Source: Vicia villosa (lineage: Eukaryota > Streptophyta > Magnoliopsida > Fabales > Fabaceae). Taken from it: DNA of 64,000 bases. Under the pieces are notes generated by a model that worked only from the letters and a program-made list of their open reading frames with translations, ran no database searches and was not told the DNA's origin. The stretch covers positions 60,772,336 to 60,836,335 of the forward strand of contig NC_081183.1 in assembly GCF_029867415.1 (NCBI RefSeq), written 5' to 3'. This document shows positions 24,903 to 35,771 of this stretch, piece by piece; the stretch's first letter is position 1; each line of letters begins with the position of its first letter. Made by a program: the position numbers and the translations under genes.

Positions 24903-25258
24903 TCACCTCGCTGTTATTTTGACCTCCTGCCTTGCCCAAAGCAGAGAGATGTTTTATAGGGCTTTGCTTTTAATGTTCCGCCCAAATAACTTTGTGTATA
25001 GGGCTTTGTTTTAAAAGTTTCCCTCTTTGTCCTGCCCAAGACAAATGAGTTTGTGTTTAGGGCTTTGTTTCAAAAATGAATCATAAATAAAGTGTCATTT
25101 TGAATTCCCTACATTTATATGTTTTATTTTTTGCTTTTTTCTGGAAATGGTAATCCTAAAAAACCAAAATAAAAATAAAAAAAAACTTTTCCAAAAAAAA
25201 TCTGCATACACTCCTGCATTCATAAATTTTCTGAAATAGATATAAATCATATGTGCAG
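24899..25258 (+). other. Predicted Ogre intron between protease and RT
   Basis: A 360-bp segment begins with GTAATC (24899) and ends with TATGTGCAG (25258). The exon before it stops after two bases of a Lys codon; the exon after it supplies the third base and stays in the RT frame. Splicing removes the gag-pro stop at 24900 and fuses protease to RT. Ogre elements are known to carry such an intron at this place; the exact borders here are inferred from frame and consensus. The sequence contains three copies of a TAGGGCTTTG phrase (24958, 25000, 25059). Confidence 0.85.
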
Positions 25259-28200
25259 ATTTACTATTGATAAACCCATTGAATGCAATAACCCTATGCC
25301 CTCTCCCAACTTTGAGTTTCCTGTGTTCGAAGCCGAAGAAGAGGAAGAAGAGGAGATCCCGGACGAGATCTCTCGATTACTTAAGCACGAGGAAAGAGCC
25401 ATTCTGCCTCACAAAGAGCCTCTAGAAAAGATCAACTTGGGTTCTGAAGAAGACAAAAAAGAAGTGACCATTGGATCACTGCTTGATGCTGATATCAAGA
25501 GTAAGTTGACAGACCTTCTCAAAGAATATGTTGACGTGTTTGCCTGGTCCTACCAAGACATGCCTGGGTTGGATACCAATATTGTTCAGCATTACTTGCC
25601 ATTGAAGCCAGAATGCCCGCCAGTTAAGCAGAAATTGCGAAGGACTCACCCTGATATGGCTAACAAGATCAAAGTGGAAGTTCAAAAACAGCTCGACGCA
25701 GGTTTTCTTGTCACCTCGGAGTATCCTCAATGGTTGGCCAACATAGTGCCAGTTCCGAAGAAAGATGGCAAAGTTAGAATGTGTGTTGACTACCGTGACT
25801 TGAACAAGGCCAGTCCAAAAGATGACTTTCCATTACCACATATTGACATGCTGGTTGATAACACTGCTAAGTTCAACGTCTTTTCCTTCATGGACGGGTT
25901 CTCCGGTTATAATCAGATCAAGATGGCTCCTGAAGACATGGAGAAAACATCTTTCATCACCCCATGGGGTACCTTTTGCTACAAAGTAATGCCGTTTGGA
26001 TTGAAGAATGTAGGCGCAACTTACCAAAGGGCAATGACTACTCTCTTCCATGACATGATGCATAAAGAAATTGAAGTTTATGTGGACGACATGATAGCCA
26101 AGTCCAGCACAGAAGAAGAACATATTGAATACCTTTTGAAGTTGTTTCAACGACTAAGGAAATATCAGCTTCGCTTGAATCCTAACAAATGTACTTTTGG
26201 GGTTAGATCTGGAAAACTCTTGGGTTTCATTGTCAGCCAAAGAGGTATTGAAGTAGATCCCGACAAAGTTAGAGCTATTCAAGAGATGCCTGCACCAAAG
26301 ACTGAAAAACAAGTAAGAGGATTTCTCGGACGATTGAACTATATCTCCAGATTTATCTCTCAAATGACTGCTACTTGTGGGCCAATTTTCAAGCTTCTCC
26401 GCAAAGATCAAGGGGTTGTATGGACTGAGGATTGCCAGAAAGCGTTCGACAGTATCAAAGAGTACCTGTTAGAACCACCAATATTGATTCCTCCAGTTGA
26501 AGGAAGACCATTAATCATGTACCTTACTGTGTTGGAAGAATCCATGGGTTGTATGCTTGGACAGCAAGATGAAACCGGTAAGAAGGAGCATGCCATCTAT
26601 TACTTGAGTAAGAAATTCACAGACTGTGAGTCTCGTTACTCCATGCTCGAAAAAACATGTTGTGCTTTGGCTTGGGCTTCAAAACGTCTCCGCCAATACA
26701 TGATCAACAATACTACTTGGTTAATCTCCAAAATGGATCCGATCAAGTATGTCTTTGAAAAGCCTGCCTTAACAGGAAGGATTGCCCGATGGCAAATGCT
26801 GTTATCTGAATATGACATTGAATACCGTGCTCAAAAAGCGGTCAAAGGAAGCATTCTCGCCGATCATTTGGCGCATCAACCAATTAATGAATATCAATCT
26901 CTCAAGTTTGACTTTCCTGATGAAGATGTCTTGTACTTGAAAATGAAAGATTGTGACGAACCGTTACCTGAAGAAGGTCCTGAGCCCGGATCAAGATGGG
27001 GCCTAATTTTTGATGGAGCAGTAAACGCTTTTGGCAATGGAATTGGGGCAATCATCATCACTCCCAAGGGTACTCATATCCCGTTCTCCGCCAGATTGCT
27101 ATTTGATTGCACCAACAACATCGCAGAATACGAAGCTTGTATCATGGGTCTCGAAGAAGCCATTGACTTAAGGATTAAGATCCTAGACATATATGGAGAT
27201 TCAGCCCTTGTGATCAACCAAATCAAAGATAAGTGGGAAACTTACCACCCTGGCTTGATTCCTTACAGAGATTATGCAAGACGTCTGTTGACTTTCTTCA
27301 ACAAGGTTGAATTGCATCATATACCTCGAGATCAGAATCGAATGGCAGACGCCTTGGCTACTCTATCTTCTATGTTCAAAGTCAATCACTGGAATGATAT
27401 GCCTACAGTCAGAATCACGCGCCTTGAAAGGCCCGCTTATGTGTTTGCAACTGAAGCAGTCATCGATGATAAACCGTGGTTCCACGACATCAAACGCTTC
27501 CTTCAAACTCAAGAGTACCCACTTGGGGCATCAAACAAAGATAAGAAAACTCTAAGGAGACTTTCTGGCAGTTTCTTCCTGAACGGAGATGTGCTATACA
27601 AAAGAAATTTCGACATGGTTTTGCTCAGATGCGTGGACAGACACGAAGCAGACATGTTAATGCATGAAGTGCATGAAGGGTCCTTTGGAACTCATTCAAA
27701 TGGGCATGCAATGTCCAAAAAGATCTTAAGAGCAGGATACTATTGGTTGACAATGGAATCTGATTGTTATAAACACGTGAAGAGATGTCACAAGTGCCAG
27801 ATCTACGCAGATAAGATCCATGTGCCACCGACTCTACTCAACGTTCTCTCATCTCCATGGCCTTTCTCCATGTGGGGTATCGACATGATCGGAATGATCG
27901 AACCGAAAGCTTCAAACGGTCATCGTTTCATCTTGGTAGCAATTGATTACTTCACCAAATGGGTCGAAGCAGCATCTTACGCCAATGTTACAAGACAAGT
28001 GGTTGTGAGGTTTATCAAGAATAACATCATTTGCCGATATGGTATTCCCAGCAAGATCATTACTGACAATGGTTCAAACTTGAACAACAAAATGATGAAA
28101 GAATTATGTGAGGAATTCAAGATTGAGCATCATAACTCTTCTCCTTACAGACCAAAAATGAACGGCGCCGTCGAAGCTGCTAACAAGAACATTAAGAAGA

Positions 28201-28724
28201 TCGTCCAGAAAATGGTCGTCACTTACAAAGACTGGCATGAAATGCTACCATTTGCTTTACATGGGTACCGTACTTCAGTGCGTACTTCAACAGGGGCAAC
28301 TCCCTTTTCTCTAGTATACGGCATGGAAGCTGTGCTCCCCGTAGAAGTTGAAATCCCATCAATGAGAGTCCTCATGGAGACTAAGTTATCAGAGGCTGAA
28401 TGGTGTCAAAACAGATACGATCAGTTGAACTTAATCGAAGAAAAACGTATGACTGCTCTATGCCATGGACAGTTATACCAAGCAAGGATGAAACAAGCCT
28501 TCAACAAAAAGGTTCGACCTCGTGAATTCCAAGAAGGCGACCTCGTGCTTAAAAAAATTTTGTCTTTTCAACCAGATTCTAGGGGCAAATGGTCTCCCAA
28601 TTACGAAGGCCCGTATGTTGTCAAAAGAACATTTTCTGGCGGCGCCATGACTCTTGCAACCATGGATGGTGATGAACTCCCACATCCTGTGAATGCTGAT
28701 GCAGTCAAGAAATACTTTGTCTAA
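25251..28724 (+). CDS. pol: Ogre RT-RNaseH-aRNaseH-integrase polyprotein
   Basis: 1,157 codons, intact. Coordinates include a possible ATG at 25251; after splicing the exon begins at 25259. Reverse transcriptase spans about residues 100-385, with DGFSGYNQIKM and catalytic YVDD at 277-280. The Ty3-type RNase H follows (about 415-545; SKKFTDCESRYSMLEKTCCA). A second, archaeal-type RNase H (about 580-710; LIFDGAVNAFGNGIGAII, AEYEACIMGLE, GDSALVINQ) marks the Tat lineage. Integrase has a His/Cys zinc region ending CHKCQIYAD, then the D-D-E core: Asp in GIDMIG, Asp in ITDNGS, Glu in GAVEAANKN. There is no chromodomain. The enzyme copies the RNA and inserts the cDNA. No stop or frameshift was seen, in keeping with near-identical LTRs. 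Confidence 0.95.
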   Translation: MCRFTIDKPIECNNPMPSPNFEFPVFEAEEEEEEEIPDEISRLLKHEERAILPHKEPLEKINLGSEEDKKEVTIGSLLDADIKSKLTDLLKEYVDVFAWSYQDMPGLDTNIVQHYLPLKPECPPVKQKLRRTHPDMANKIKVEVQKQLDAGFLVTSEYPQWLANIVPVPKKDGKVRMCVDYRDLNKASPKDDFPLPHIDMLVDNTAKFNVFSFMDGFSGYNQIKMAPEDMEKTSFITPWGTFCYKVMPFGLKNVGATYQRAMTTLFHDMMHKEIEVYVDDMIAKSSTEEEHIEYLLKLFQRLRKYQLRLNPNKCTFGVRSGKLLGFIVSQRGIEVDPDKVRAIQEMPAPKTEKQVRGFLGRLNYISRFISQMTATCGPIFKLLRKDQGVVWTEDCQKAFDSIKEYLLEPPILIPPVEGRPLIMYLTVLEESMGCMLGQQDETGKKEHAIYYLSKKFTDCESRYSMLEKTCCALAWASKRLRQYMINNTTWLISKMDPIKYVFEKPALTGRIARWQMLLSEYDIEYRAQKAVKGSILADHLAHQPINEYQSLKFDFPDEDVLYLKMKDCDEPLPEEGPEPGSRWGLIFDGAVNAFGNGIGAIIITPKGTHIPFSARLLFDCTNNIAEYEACIMGLEEAIDLRIKILDIYGDSALVINQIKDKWETYHPGLIPYRDYARRLLTFFNKVELHHIPRDQNRMADALATLSSMFKVNHWNDMPTVRITRLERPAYVFATEAVIDDKPWFHDIKRFLQTQEYPLGASNKDKKTLRRLSGSFFLNGDVLYKRNFDMVLLRCVDRHEADMLMHEVHEGSFGTHSNGHAMSKKILRAGYYWLTMESDCYKHVKRCHKCQIYADKIHVPPTLLNVLSSPWPFSMWGIDMIGMIEPKASNGHRFILVAIDYFTKWVEAASYANVTRQVVVRFIKNNIICRYGIPSKIITDNGSNLNNKMMKELCEEFKIEHHNSSPYRPKMNGAVEAANKNIKKIVQKMVVTYKDWHEMLPFALHGYRTSVRTSTGATPFSLVYGMEAVLPVEVEIPSMRVLMETKLSEAEWCQNRYDQLNLIEEKRMTALCHGQLYQARMKQAFNKKVRPREFQEGDLVLKKILSFQPDSRGKWSPNYEGPYVVKRTFSGGAMTLATMDGDELPHPVNADAVKKYFV

Positions 28725-28743
28725 AAAATACAAAAGAACAGCT

Positions 28744-28912
28744 CGGTAAGTTGAAAACCCGCAAAGGGCGACTTAGGCAAAAATGAGCGTCTCGGTGGAC
28801 TGAAAACCTGAAAGGGCGGTCCAGGCAAAAATTAGAGACCATAAACAGAAAAAATTCATCCTGGTAGATTGAAAACCTGAAAGGGCAATCTAGGCAAAAA
28901 TTAGGGATTTAT
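28744..28912 (+). repeat. Tandem repeat 1 in Ogre 3' UTR (about 50-60 bp, three copies)
   Basis: Three units share the phrase TTGAAAACC(T/C)GAAAGGGC followed by AGGCAAAAATTAG, near 28750, 28798 and 28867. The units vary by substitutions and small indels. Confidence 0.8.
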
Positions 28913-29436
28913 GACAAAGTAACTGCATCAGTCCATACTTTGTCACCTGAAGAGTCTGTACTTCATCAAAGGATCTTCAATCAAATCATTGCCAATCTGA
29001 AGCGACAAGCACAGTTGGAACTCAAAGTTGTTAAGGGAATAGTGGTTATTGCTTTCAATGTAGCCTTTTCCGCATAATTACCATTTCCAACTTTTGTAAA
29101 TACTCCATGGAATCACGCCTTTAGCTGATTACCATCCTATTAAATAAATTTGAGCCTTGTGCCCATTTGTTTGCAATCTTTAATTTCTTTCAGCTTGCAA
29201 AATGACGCTTTAATTGTGTTATTCACTTTTGAGACAAAAAAGCAAAAAAATAAGTTTTAAATGAATTTACTTCACTTTTCTTTTTCAAAATAAAAGCGAA
29301 ATTTTCCTTTGAGTTGTGAACAACGGAAGGAACATCAGCAGTCGTCTCCATAGGATGAACAAAATGATTCTCCCTGGAAAAATTGTTGAGACAACGGTAT
29401 TCTTGTCCCAGAAAAGAATTCTTGAAGCAATTATCC

Positions 29437-29540
29437 CTCGAGGTAAAGAAGCTCTTCTATCCCCAGTGAAGAAGGTCTTTTATCCCCAGTGACGAAGATT
29501 TTCCATCTCCAGTGAAAAGGTTCTTCCATCTCAATGAGAA
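29437..29540 (+). repeat. Tandem repeat 2 in Ogre 3' UTR (about 30 bp)
   Basis: Four successive units of the type CTTCTATCCCCAGTGAAGAAGG or its variants between 29450 and 29540. Spelling drifts from TATCCCCAGTGA to CATCTCCAGTGA. Confidence 0.75.
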
Positions 29541-30317
29541 AAGATGCTTATCTTCCCCAGAGAAGTTTAAAACATGCAGCACCATTCATCACCCGTGTTA
29601 TCTACACCGTGTTGAAGAACATTTGCCAAGTATCTGGTTGTATTGCGACGTCGGTCCTTCTCCAGTATATACTCCTCTGTCTGTCAGTATTGTCAGTATG
29701 CATGCTACATTCATGACATTCATCATTCATACATATTTGCATCATTTATGCATTCTTGCATTTTTCAATACTTACTTGTTTAGGATATATCTATCCCAAA
29801 AAGAAAAAAAAAAGAAAAAAAAGAAGGAAAAAAAAGAAACAGATATGGGCGTGTCATCTCTCCAGTAGGTTGTCACCCCTAAGCAGAAATAACATCCTTT
29901 CTTTCTCCAGTTCCCCACTGAGATCATTCCTCGTGGAAGAAGGTTGCTTTAGTTTCTCCTCTCAAAACGAAGGAGAAAATACCCATTCGAGTTCATTCCT
30001 CATTGGGTACAAAGTCTTGTTTGATTGTTTCTTTCCAATTCATTCTTGGTTAGAACCTTGTCTTTACCAGAGATTCAAAACTCCGATTCCTCAAAAAGAG
30101 TCGTGAAAAAAAACAGACAATAAGCAATAGCCTCATCATCTGAGCAGCTTATGTCTCTTTCAAAAGACTTTTCCTCTCTAGGAAATCAATCATGAAGACC
30201 ATTTGACAATCAGGGCCTTATTACTGTTCACAATGCTGAATAACCAGTAATTCCCCTAGCTAAGTCTCCAGAATCATTTTATCACTTGGCTGATAATTGA
30301 TCATGTCTTCAAAACCA

Positions 30318-30535
30318 CTATCACGAGGCTGGTAGTCGGTAATCCTTTTGTTCTGGTTATATTATTTAACATGTCTATCACGAGGCTGATAGTCGGTAAT
30401 ATTAACCAAAACTTTGAAACTCTTTTTACCTTGTCAAGTCTATCACCATGCTGATAGTCGGTAACACAGTTTCATACCTTTCACCTTCGCATTATTAAAC
30501 AAGTCTATCCCCATGCTGATAGTCGATAATGTTGA
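30318..30535 (+). repeat. Tandem repeat 3 in Ogre 3' UTR (about 55-70 bp, four copies)
   Basis: Four copies of CTATCACGAGGCTGATAGTC or variants, each followed by GGTAAT or GATAAT, near 30319, 30375, 30440 and 30506. Confidence 0.8.
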
Positions 30536-30800
30536 TAGGTAAGCTTTTCTTACAAAGCTATCATACCCCGGTGAAGCATACACTTGCTTTCCCGAAAAAC
30601 GGATTCTCTTCCTAAAACGGATTGAGACATCCTTCCCAATCTCTTTTCCCCAGTGGAGTCAGTTCGTGATATTCCCTCGGTAAAGACATCCTTGCATCAT
30701 TCGCAATTTTGGTATCTTAGGTCCAAAATTTGCGTCTTCTGATATTTAAGTCTCTTCCACCCTATCAAAACGAAGATTTTCAATCTTCATGTCTCAGGTT

Positions 30801-30823
30801 GAAGAAACTTAAATAGGGGCATC
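30801..30823 (+). other. Ogre polypurine-type tract before 3' LTR
   Basis: A purine-rich run, GAAGAAACTTAAATAGGGGC, followed by ATC and the LTR start TGTCATACC. It is in the position of the plus-strand primer; the purine run is broken by a few pyrimidines. Confidence 0.6.
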
Positions 30824-33800
30824 TGTCATACCCCAATTTTTGACCTAAGATACCACCTCATATCATTTGCATATGCATCATTTGCATCTCTAACAAATTG
30901 CATAGCTTGTGTTTGCTACTTGTGACTCAGCAGGATTTAATCAAGAAATCACTCATCAGTACAAGTAACAATCAATTAGGGTTTTGTTCTCCCTTCATCT
31001 CAAATGAATCATCTTCATCAACAATCAACATTTGGTCCTCAGAGATTCATTTCAACAAGCTCAACAGCTTTGAATCGACTGAATTAGGGTTTTGACTGAA
31101 GACAGCACACTCCTAACTTTTGCTCAGAATTTGACCTAATGGCTTGGGACATGACCTCAAGACCCCAAGTGCATCATTTTGACCTAATCCATTGGCTCAT
31201 AACATCTCCTACACAAAGATTGATCAGACAAATCCTCAGATCAGAGTTTTGAACTATCAGGGACTGAAATCAGGGATCACATTTGGGAAACCCTAAAAAC
31301 CCCCAGGAAATCAATCAAAGGTTTCAATCATCCTCAAATAATCCCTATGACAATATCCAATGGAAATTGCATCTCAATTCAAGACCTACAGTCATCAATC
31401 TCATCAGGTCGACAATTAGGGTTTTTGACCTAATTCACTGAACAACTGACTTTTTAATCAGGACATGGTGCCACAACTCAAAACATGGCTCAATATCCTC
31501 TAATGCTTCAATGTGATCCATTCATACCATTCATATGGTGAGGATAGCATGTTTCATTTGAAATCTCCAGAAATGCGATTCGTCTGAAAAAGTCAACTGT
31601 ACAAGATCACCATTGACTTTTGGGGAATTTTGGTCAACCATGACTTTTGAAGTTGAAAATCATCAATATATGAAGTATGAAGTCATTTGATCAAGAAAAA
31701 TCAAGAAAATCAATCAAGAATCAAAAAGTCAAAAGTTTGACTTTCATACTTAGAAAATTTTTCTAAGTGTTTTTTATGGTTTTTTCCAAACTTTGGAGGG
31801 GAATAACTCAAAATTTCACCTACAAACTGAAAAAAACTTCCAACATGAAAGTTGTAGATTTTGATCCAATAAACAACTTTGACACATATAAATTTTTTCC
31901 ATAAGATCAACCATTTAAGAGATATGGAGCTTCAAAGTTGACATCTTTTGAAAATTTCACTTAGAACTTCATTTTCTTCAAAGTTCATGGAACTTTTTCA
32001 CCCATTTCCTTAAAGGTCTTGAAGAAACTTTCAACTAGGGTTTTGAAGTGTGTAACATGAGCTTTCCAAAATGTCCAAGAGCATGAAAAAATATGGAGTG
32101 TAGCTATGGTTTTGAATTATGCATTTAGTGATCATTTTCACTTGAATTTTCACCATTTTTCACTAAGTTTCAAGACTACATTGCCTATAGTCCAAGTAAT
32201 GATGCAAAGAGGCAATAATTGAAGATATTTTCTCTGATTTGAGATCAGAATGGAAGAGGATAAGAAGCTTGAGTTTTAACCATGGTTTGGTCACTTTAAC
32301 CATTTTGCATTAAATGTAAAAGATTCCTTTTTATCTCTTAAGCCAAATCATCAAACTTTGATCAAGTTGCAAAGCTCTTCATTCAGAATCCTTGGCCTAT
32401 AAATAGAGGTTCAAAACTCATTCAAATTCACACCAAAACCTCACAATTATAGGTTTTCTCTCTTCTTTCTTGAATTACAAGTCATGTGTTTCAAAGTGAG
32501 GTAGAAAACTCAACCTCCAAACCTTGCAAGTTCTGAACAAAGTGATGCTTCCCACAACTTCTAAATGTCAAATGTGATGTGTTTGAATCACTCATACACC
32601 CAAAAACACCTCAAATCTCAGAATCACTACCTCACTTCCATAATTGCATATATTGAACCTTATCATGCCAAAATCCATACCAAGCCATATCTGTCCAAAC
32701 TAACACTCCTAACACCATCCATATACTTCATATGAATGATCCAAACACTCACCAGCAATCTGAAACACCTCCATCTTCAAATTCGATTCATACTTGAAGC
32801 AACTGCAGTTCGGGTGCCATGGCCATGCTCAGATGAATTCAGCTTGTTCCAGACATCCAGACACCTTCCATAATCATCATTGAAGCTATCCAGATTGATA
32901 CAAAGCATCTGTAACACTTATATTGAAGGATCAAATCTCCAGTTTGGCCGTTTTTGAAGGTAAGTCACTTGAACTTCAAACTCTATCATACATGCATCAT
33001 AAATGAAAAACTGCCATGCCATCTTGTTTCTGCATATGTATGGATCATTAACCCTCAATCAATTGCAACTTATCATGCACACACACGATTTCAGATTGAA
33101 ACTCAAAATTAGGGTTCTTCGTGTTCATCAGAAAATTGATAGCCTTAGAGATAAAATAAATGCAATTAAATGATACCATCATGTTCTTGGTGAAAAATCG
33201 AGCAAGATAGGCTATTCACTCGATCCAAACAATTCAGTTTTCAGAATTTTCAAATTTGAATTGGGTATGTGTTCTTGGCGCCAGATTTTGAAACTGAAAT
33301 TAGAAATTGATTCAAAAATATAATTGATTCGTTGCAAATACTAAACAGACCACGCGCGTGGTCCAGTTGGTCATGTTTTTGAGTAGTGAGCGTGAGGTCG
33401 TGGGTTCAACACTCATGGGGGCCAAAACCAATTTTTTGACACTATTTTTCTTTCATTTTTTTACACAACTTCACTTAATTATTTAACCAATCAAATCAAT
33501 TTATTTTTGCTTCATTTTTTGAAAACTTCTTATTTAATATACATATTTTAAGAATATCAAAAAAAATCATCAAAAAATATTTATTTGATACATTTTTTAA
33601 TAGTTTTAAAATGACTTGTTTTTAAGTAATTTTAATACTTTTAAATGTTATTTTTCATTTGATTTTCAAAATTAATCATTTGTAAATACTTTTTGAAGCA
33701 AACCCTAATCATCTAAATGTTAATTGAAGACAATCTTTTTGTTTATCTTGATTAATTTGACTTCTTTCAAAATTCAAATCGTTTTAAAACGAGCGATCGC

Positions 33801-35766
33801 GATTCTTTTCAAAAACAATAAACCATTTCTTTTTGAAACTATTGATTAAATCTTTTTAATTGATTAATTGATTTTCAAAAACGAAGTGGGGCCTCTCGAA
33901 TATTAGAGAGTGTAAGTCCCATTTCTTTTCTTTTTGTACAGTTTTTTAAACAATAAAACTTTTTTTTCCAAAATAAAATCTTTTCAAACCATTTTCAAAT
34001 CATCTTCAAAGCAACAAAACTCCAAAGAAACAAAACTTTTCAATATACCATGGGCCTCCATGTAGGTATAAGCCCCAAGCCCTTTTGTACATACCCACTC
34101 CAGTACATGAAATTAGGTATTTCATTGTACGCCTTTTGTACATATCTCAATCAATTTGTTTTTAACTTTGAATAACAAACCAAAAATGAAGGTTTCTTTA
34201 AATCTTCCCAAAAATACCATGGGCCTCCATGTAGGTATAAGTCCCAAGCCCTTTTGTGAATACCTGTTTACATAGCTTTGAATAAATTCAAGTGGACCTC
34301 TCCTCGAGTATGAATCCCGAGCCCCCGTGTATACAAATGGATTATGCTTACAGGTATATTTCCTTCATAAACTCTATTATATACACACACTTTGTCATAT
34401 ATAACTGTTCATATAACTGTTCATATTTGTTCATGTACTTGTGCATATTTGTTTGTACTTGTTCATATGTGTGATATGTGTGCTTGTTCAACTTAGTACA
34501 ACACTAGGTTCCCCATAGCCTCCTATTGGGTTTCGTGCAAAGAATCTCCACTAGTTTAGGTTAGGACATAGAGTATGGTTTCCCGGTGAAATCGCTCTAA
34601 GAGCTCAAACCAACTATACCATGCCTCCCCTTGGGCTTTGTACAAACGAGTGACCCTCCCATAGCCTCCTCTTGGGCTTACAATGCAAGGACCCTGGATT
34701 GTCCCTCCCATAGCCTCCTCTTGGGCTTACAATGCAAGGACCCTCGGATAGCCTCCTCTTGGGCTTCGTACAAGGACCCACGGGCTTCTTATAAGCATCC
34801 CCAATATCCAAATCAAATACCCTAGGAGATTAGACATTTTTCATCTCTATGCTAGGAGTATCTCTTATATATCATCACAAACAATCAATCAATCAAACTT
34901 CTTTTTTGCCACAAGGCTGGCTAATCAATCAAACTGTTTTACCACCGTACTGGATGATTAATCAAAGTTTTTGTCACAAGGCTGACTTCATTGAAACTTT
35001 TGCCACAAGGCTGGCTGATTAATCAAAGTTTTTGTCACAAGGCTGACTTCATTGAAACTTTTGCCACAAGGCTGGTTAAACATCTTTATCATTCTAAGCA
35101 CCCTAAGTGGCATGGCCCCGGGCTTATAATGAAAAGATTTTCAAACAAAAATCAAACAGATGTATGTGATGATATAGATTAGATACATCTAGCATTTAGA
35201 CGACATTTGTCTATTTTCCTTTGCTTCCACTAGCATAAGTGGGAACTACGATTGCTCTGACTTTCTCAACATCCCTTTGAGAATACGTAGGCACAAGGTC
35301 GATCCTTGGCGAGCAAAGCAAAACAAAACAAAAAAAAACCATTCAAACCTTAGCACCCGTAGACCCCGAGCTACAGATGCTCTGATTCCCTCTAAGGGAT
35401 ATGTATGCAGAGGATCGCGATGATCTTTGCGAGCATAATCAAACAAACACCTTAGGTCCCACCTATTTCTCACAAGAACCTCCACCATAACAAGAATGGA
35501 ATGAAAAACAAAGCAAAGAAACCTATAGAGTACTATAGATACGTTGGGTGCTAATACCTTCCCTTCGTATAACCAACCCTCTTACCCAAAGATCTCTCCC
35601 CCACTTTTAGGTTATTGCAGCTTTTTTCCTTTTCCTCCTTTGGAAATAATAAAAAGTTTGGTCGAAATAAAGAAAAATCATTTTTTATGAGCACTCGAGC
35701 CCAAAGAAGGCATCAGGTGTCTCATCCCACAAAAAAGAGGAACAAAACGGTTTTTCGCCCGCGACA
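30824..35766 (+). repeat. Ogre 3' LTR
   Basis: 4,943 bp, offset from the 5' LTR by 17,539 bases. It differs by about six substitutions seen by eye (near 31432, 31512, 33187, 33524, 33794 and 34530) and by a 12-bp tandem duplication of CATATAACTGTT near 34402-34425. TATA is at 32398-32405 and the tRNA-like box pair starts at 33359. It ends with CGCCCGCGACA. Confidence 0.95.
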
Positions 35767-35771
35767 CAATC
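35767..35771. repeat. Target site duplication of the Ogre, right copy
   Basis: CAATC, directly after the LTR terminus GCGACA; identical to the left copy. Confidence 0.93.

Larger units (their letters stand above)
28725..30823 (+). other. Ogre 3' untranslated region with three tandem-repeat clusters
   Basis: A 2.1 kb non-coding region before the 3' LTR. Three clusters of short imperfect tandem repeats are visible and listed separately. Hypervariable, repeat-bearing 3' UTRs are known in plant Ty3/gypsy elements and have been proposed to seed satellite DNA. A purine-rich run of A, G and AAAGAA at 29797-29840 divides the region. No ORF with a recognisable domain is present. Confidence 0.85.
13285..35766 (+). 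mobile_element. Complete Ogre LTR retrotransposon (22,482 bp), recent insertion
   Basis: This is a full-length Ogre, the giant Ty3/gypsy Tat-lineage family of Fabeae. In order it has a 5' LTR (4,931 bp), a tRNA-Arg-type primer site, a leader, ORF1, gag-protease, an intron, RT-RNaseH-RNaseH-integrase, a repeat-rich 3' UTR, a purine-rich tract and a 3' LTR (4,943 bp). It is flanked by perfect 5-bp duplications, CAATC, at 13280-13284 and 35767-35771. By eye the LTRs differ by about six substitutions plus one 12-bp tandem duplication in the 3' copy, about 0.12 percent. With commonly used plant rates (about 0.65 to 1.3 x 10^-8 per site per year) that is of the order of 0.05 to 0.1 million years. 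The only clear lesion seen is a stop in ORF1. It sits inside the LTR of an older minus-strand element. Confidence 0.96.
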
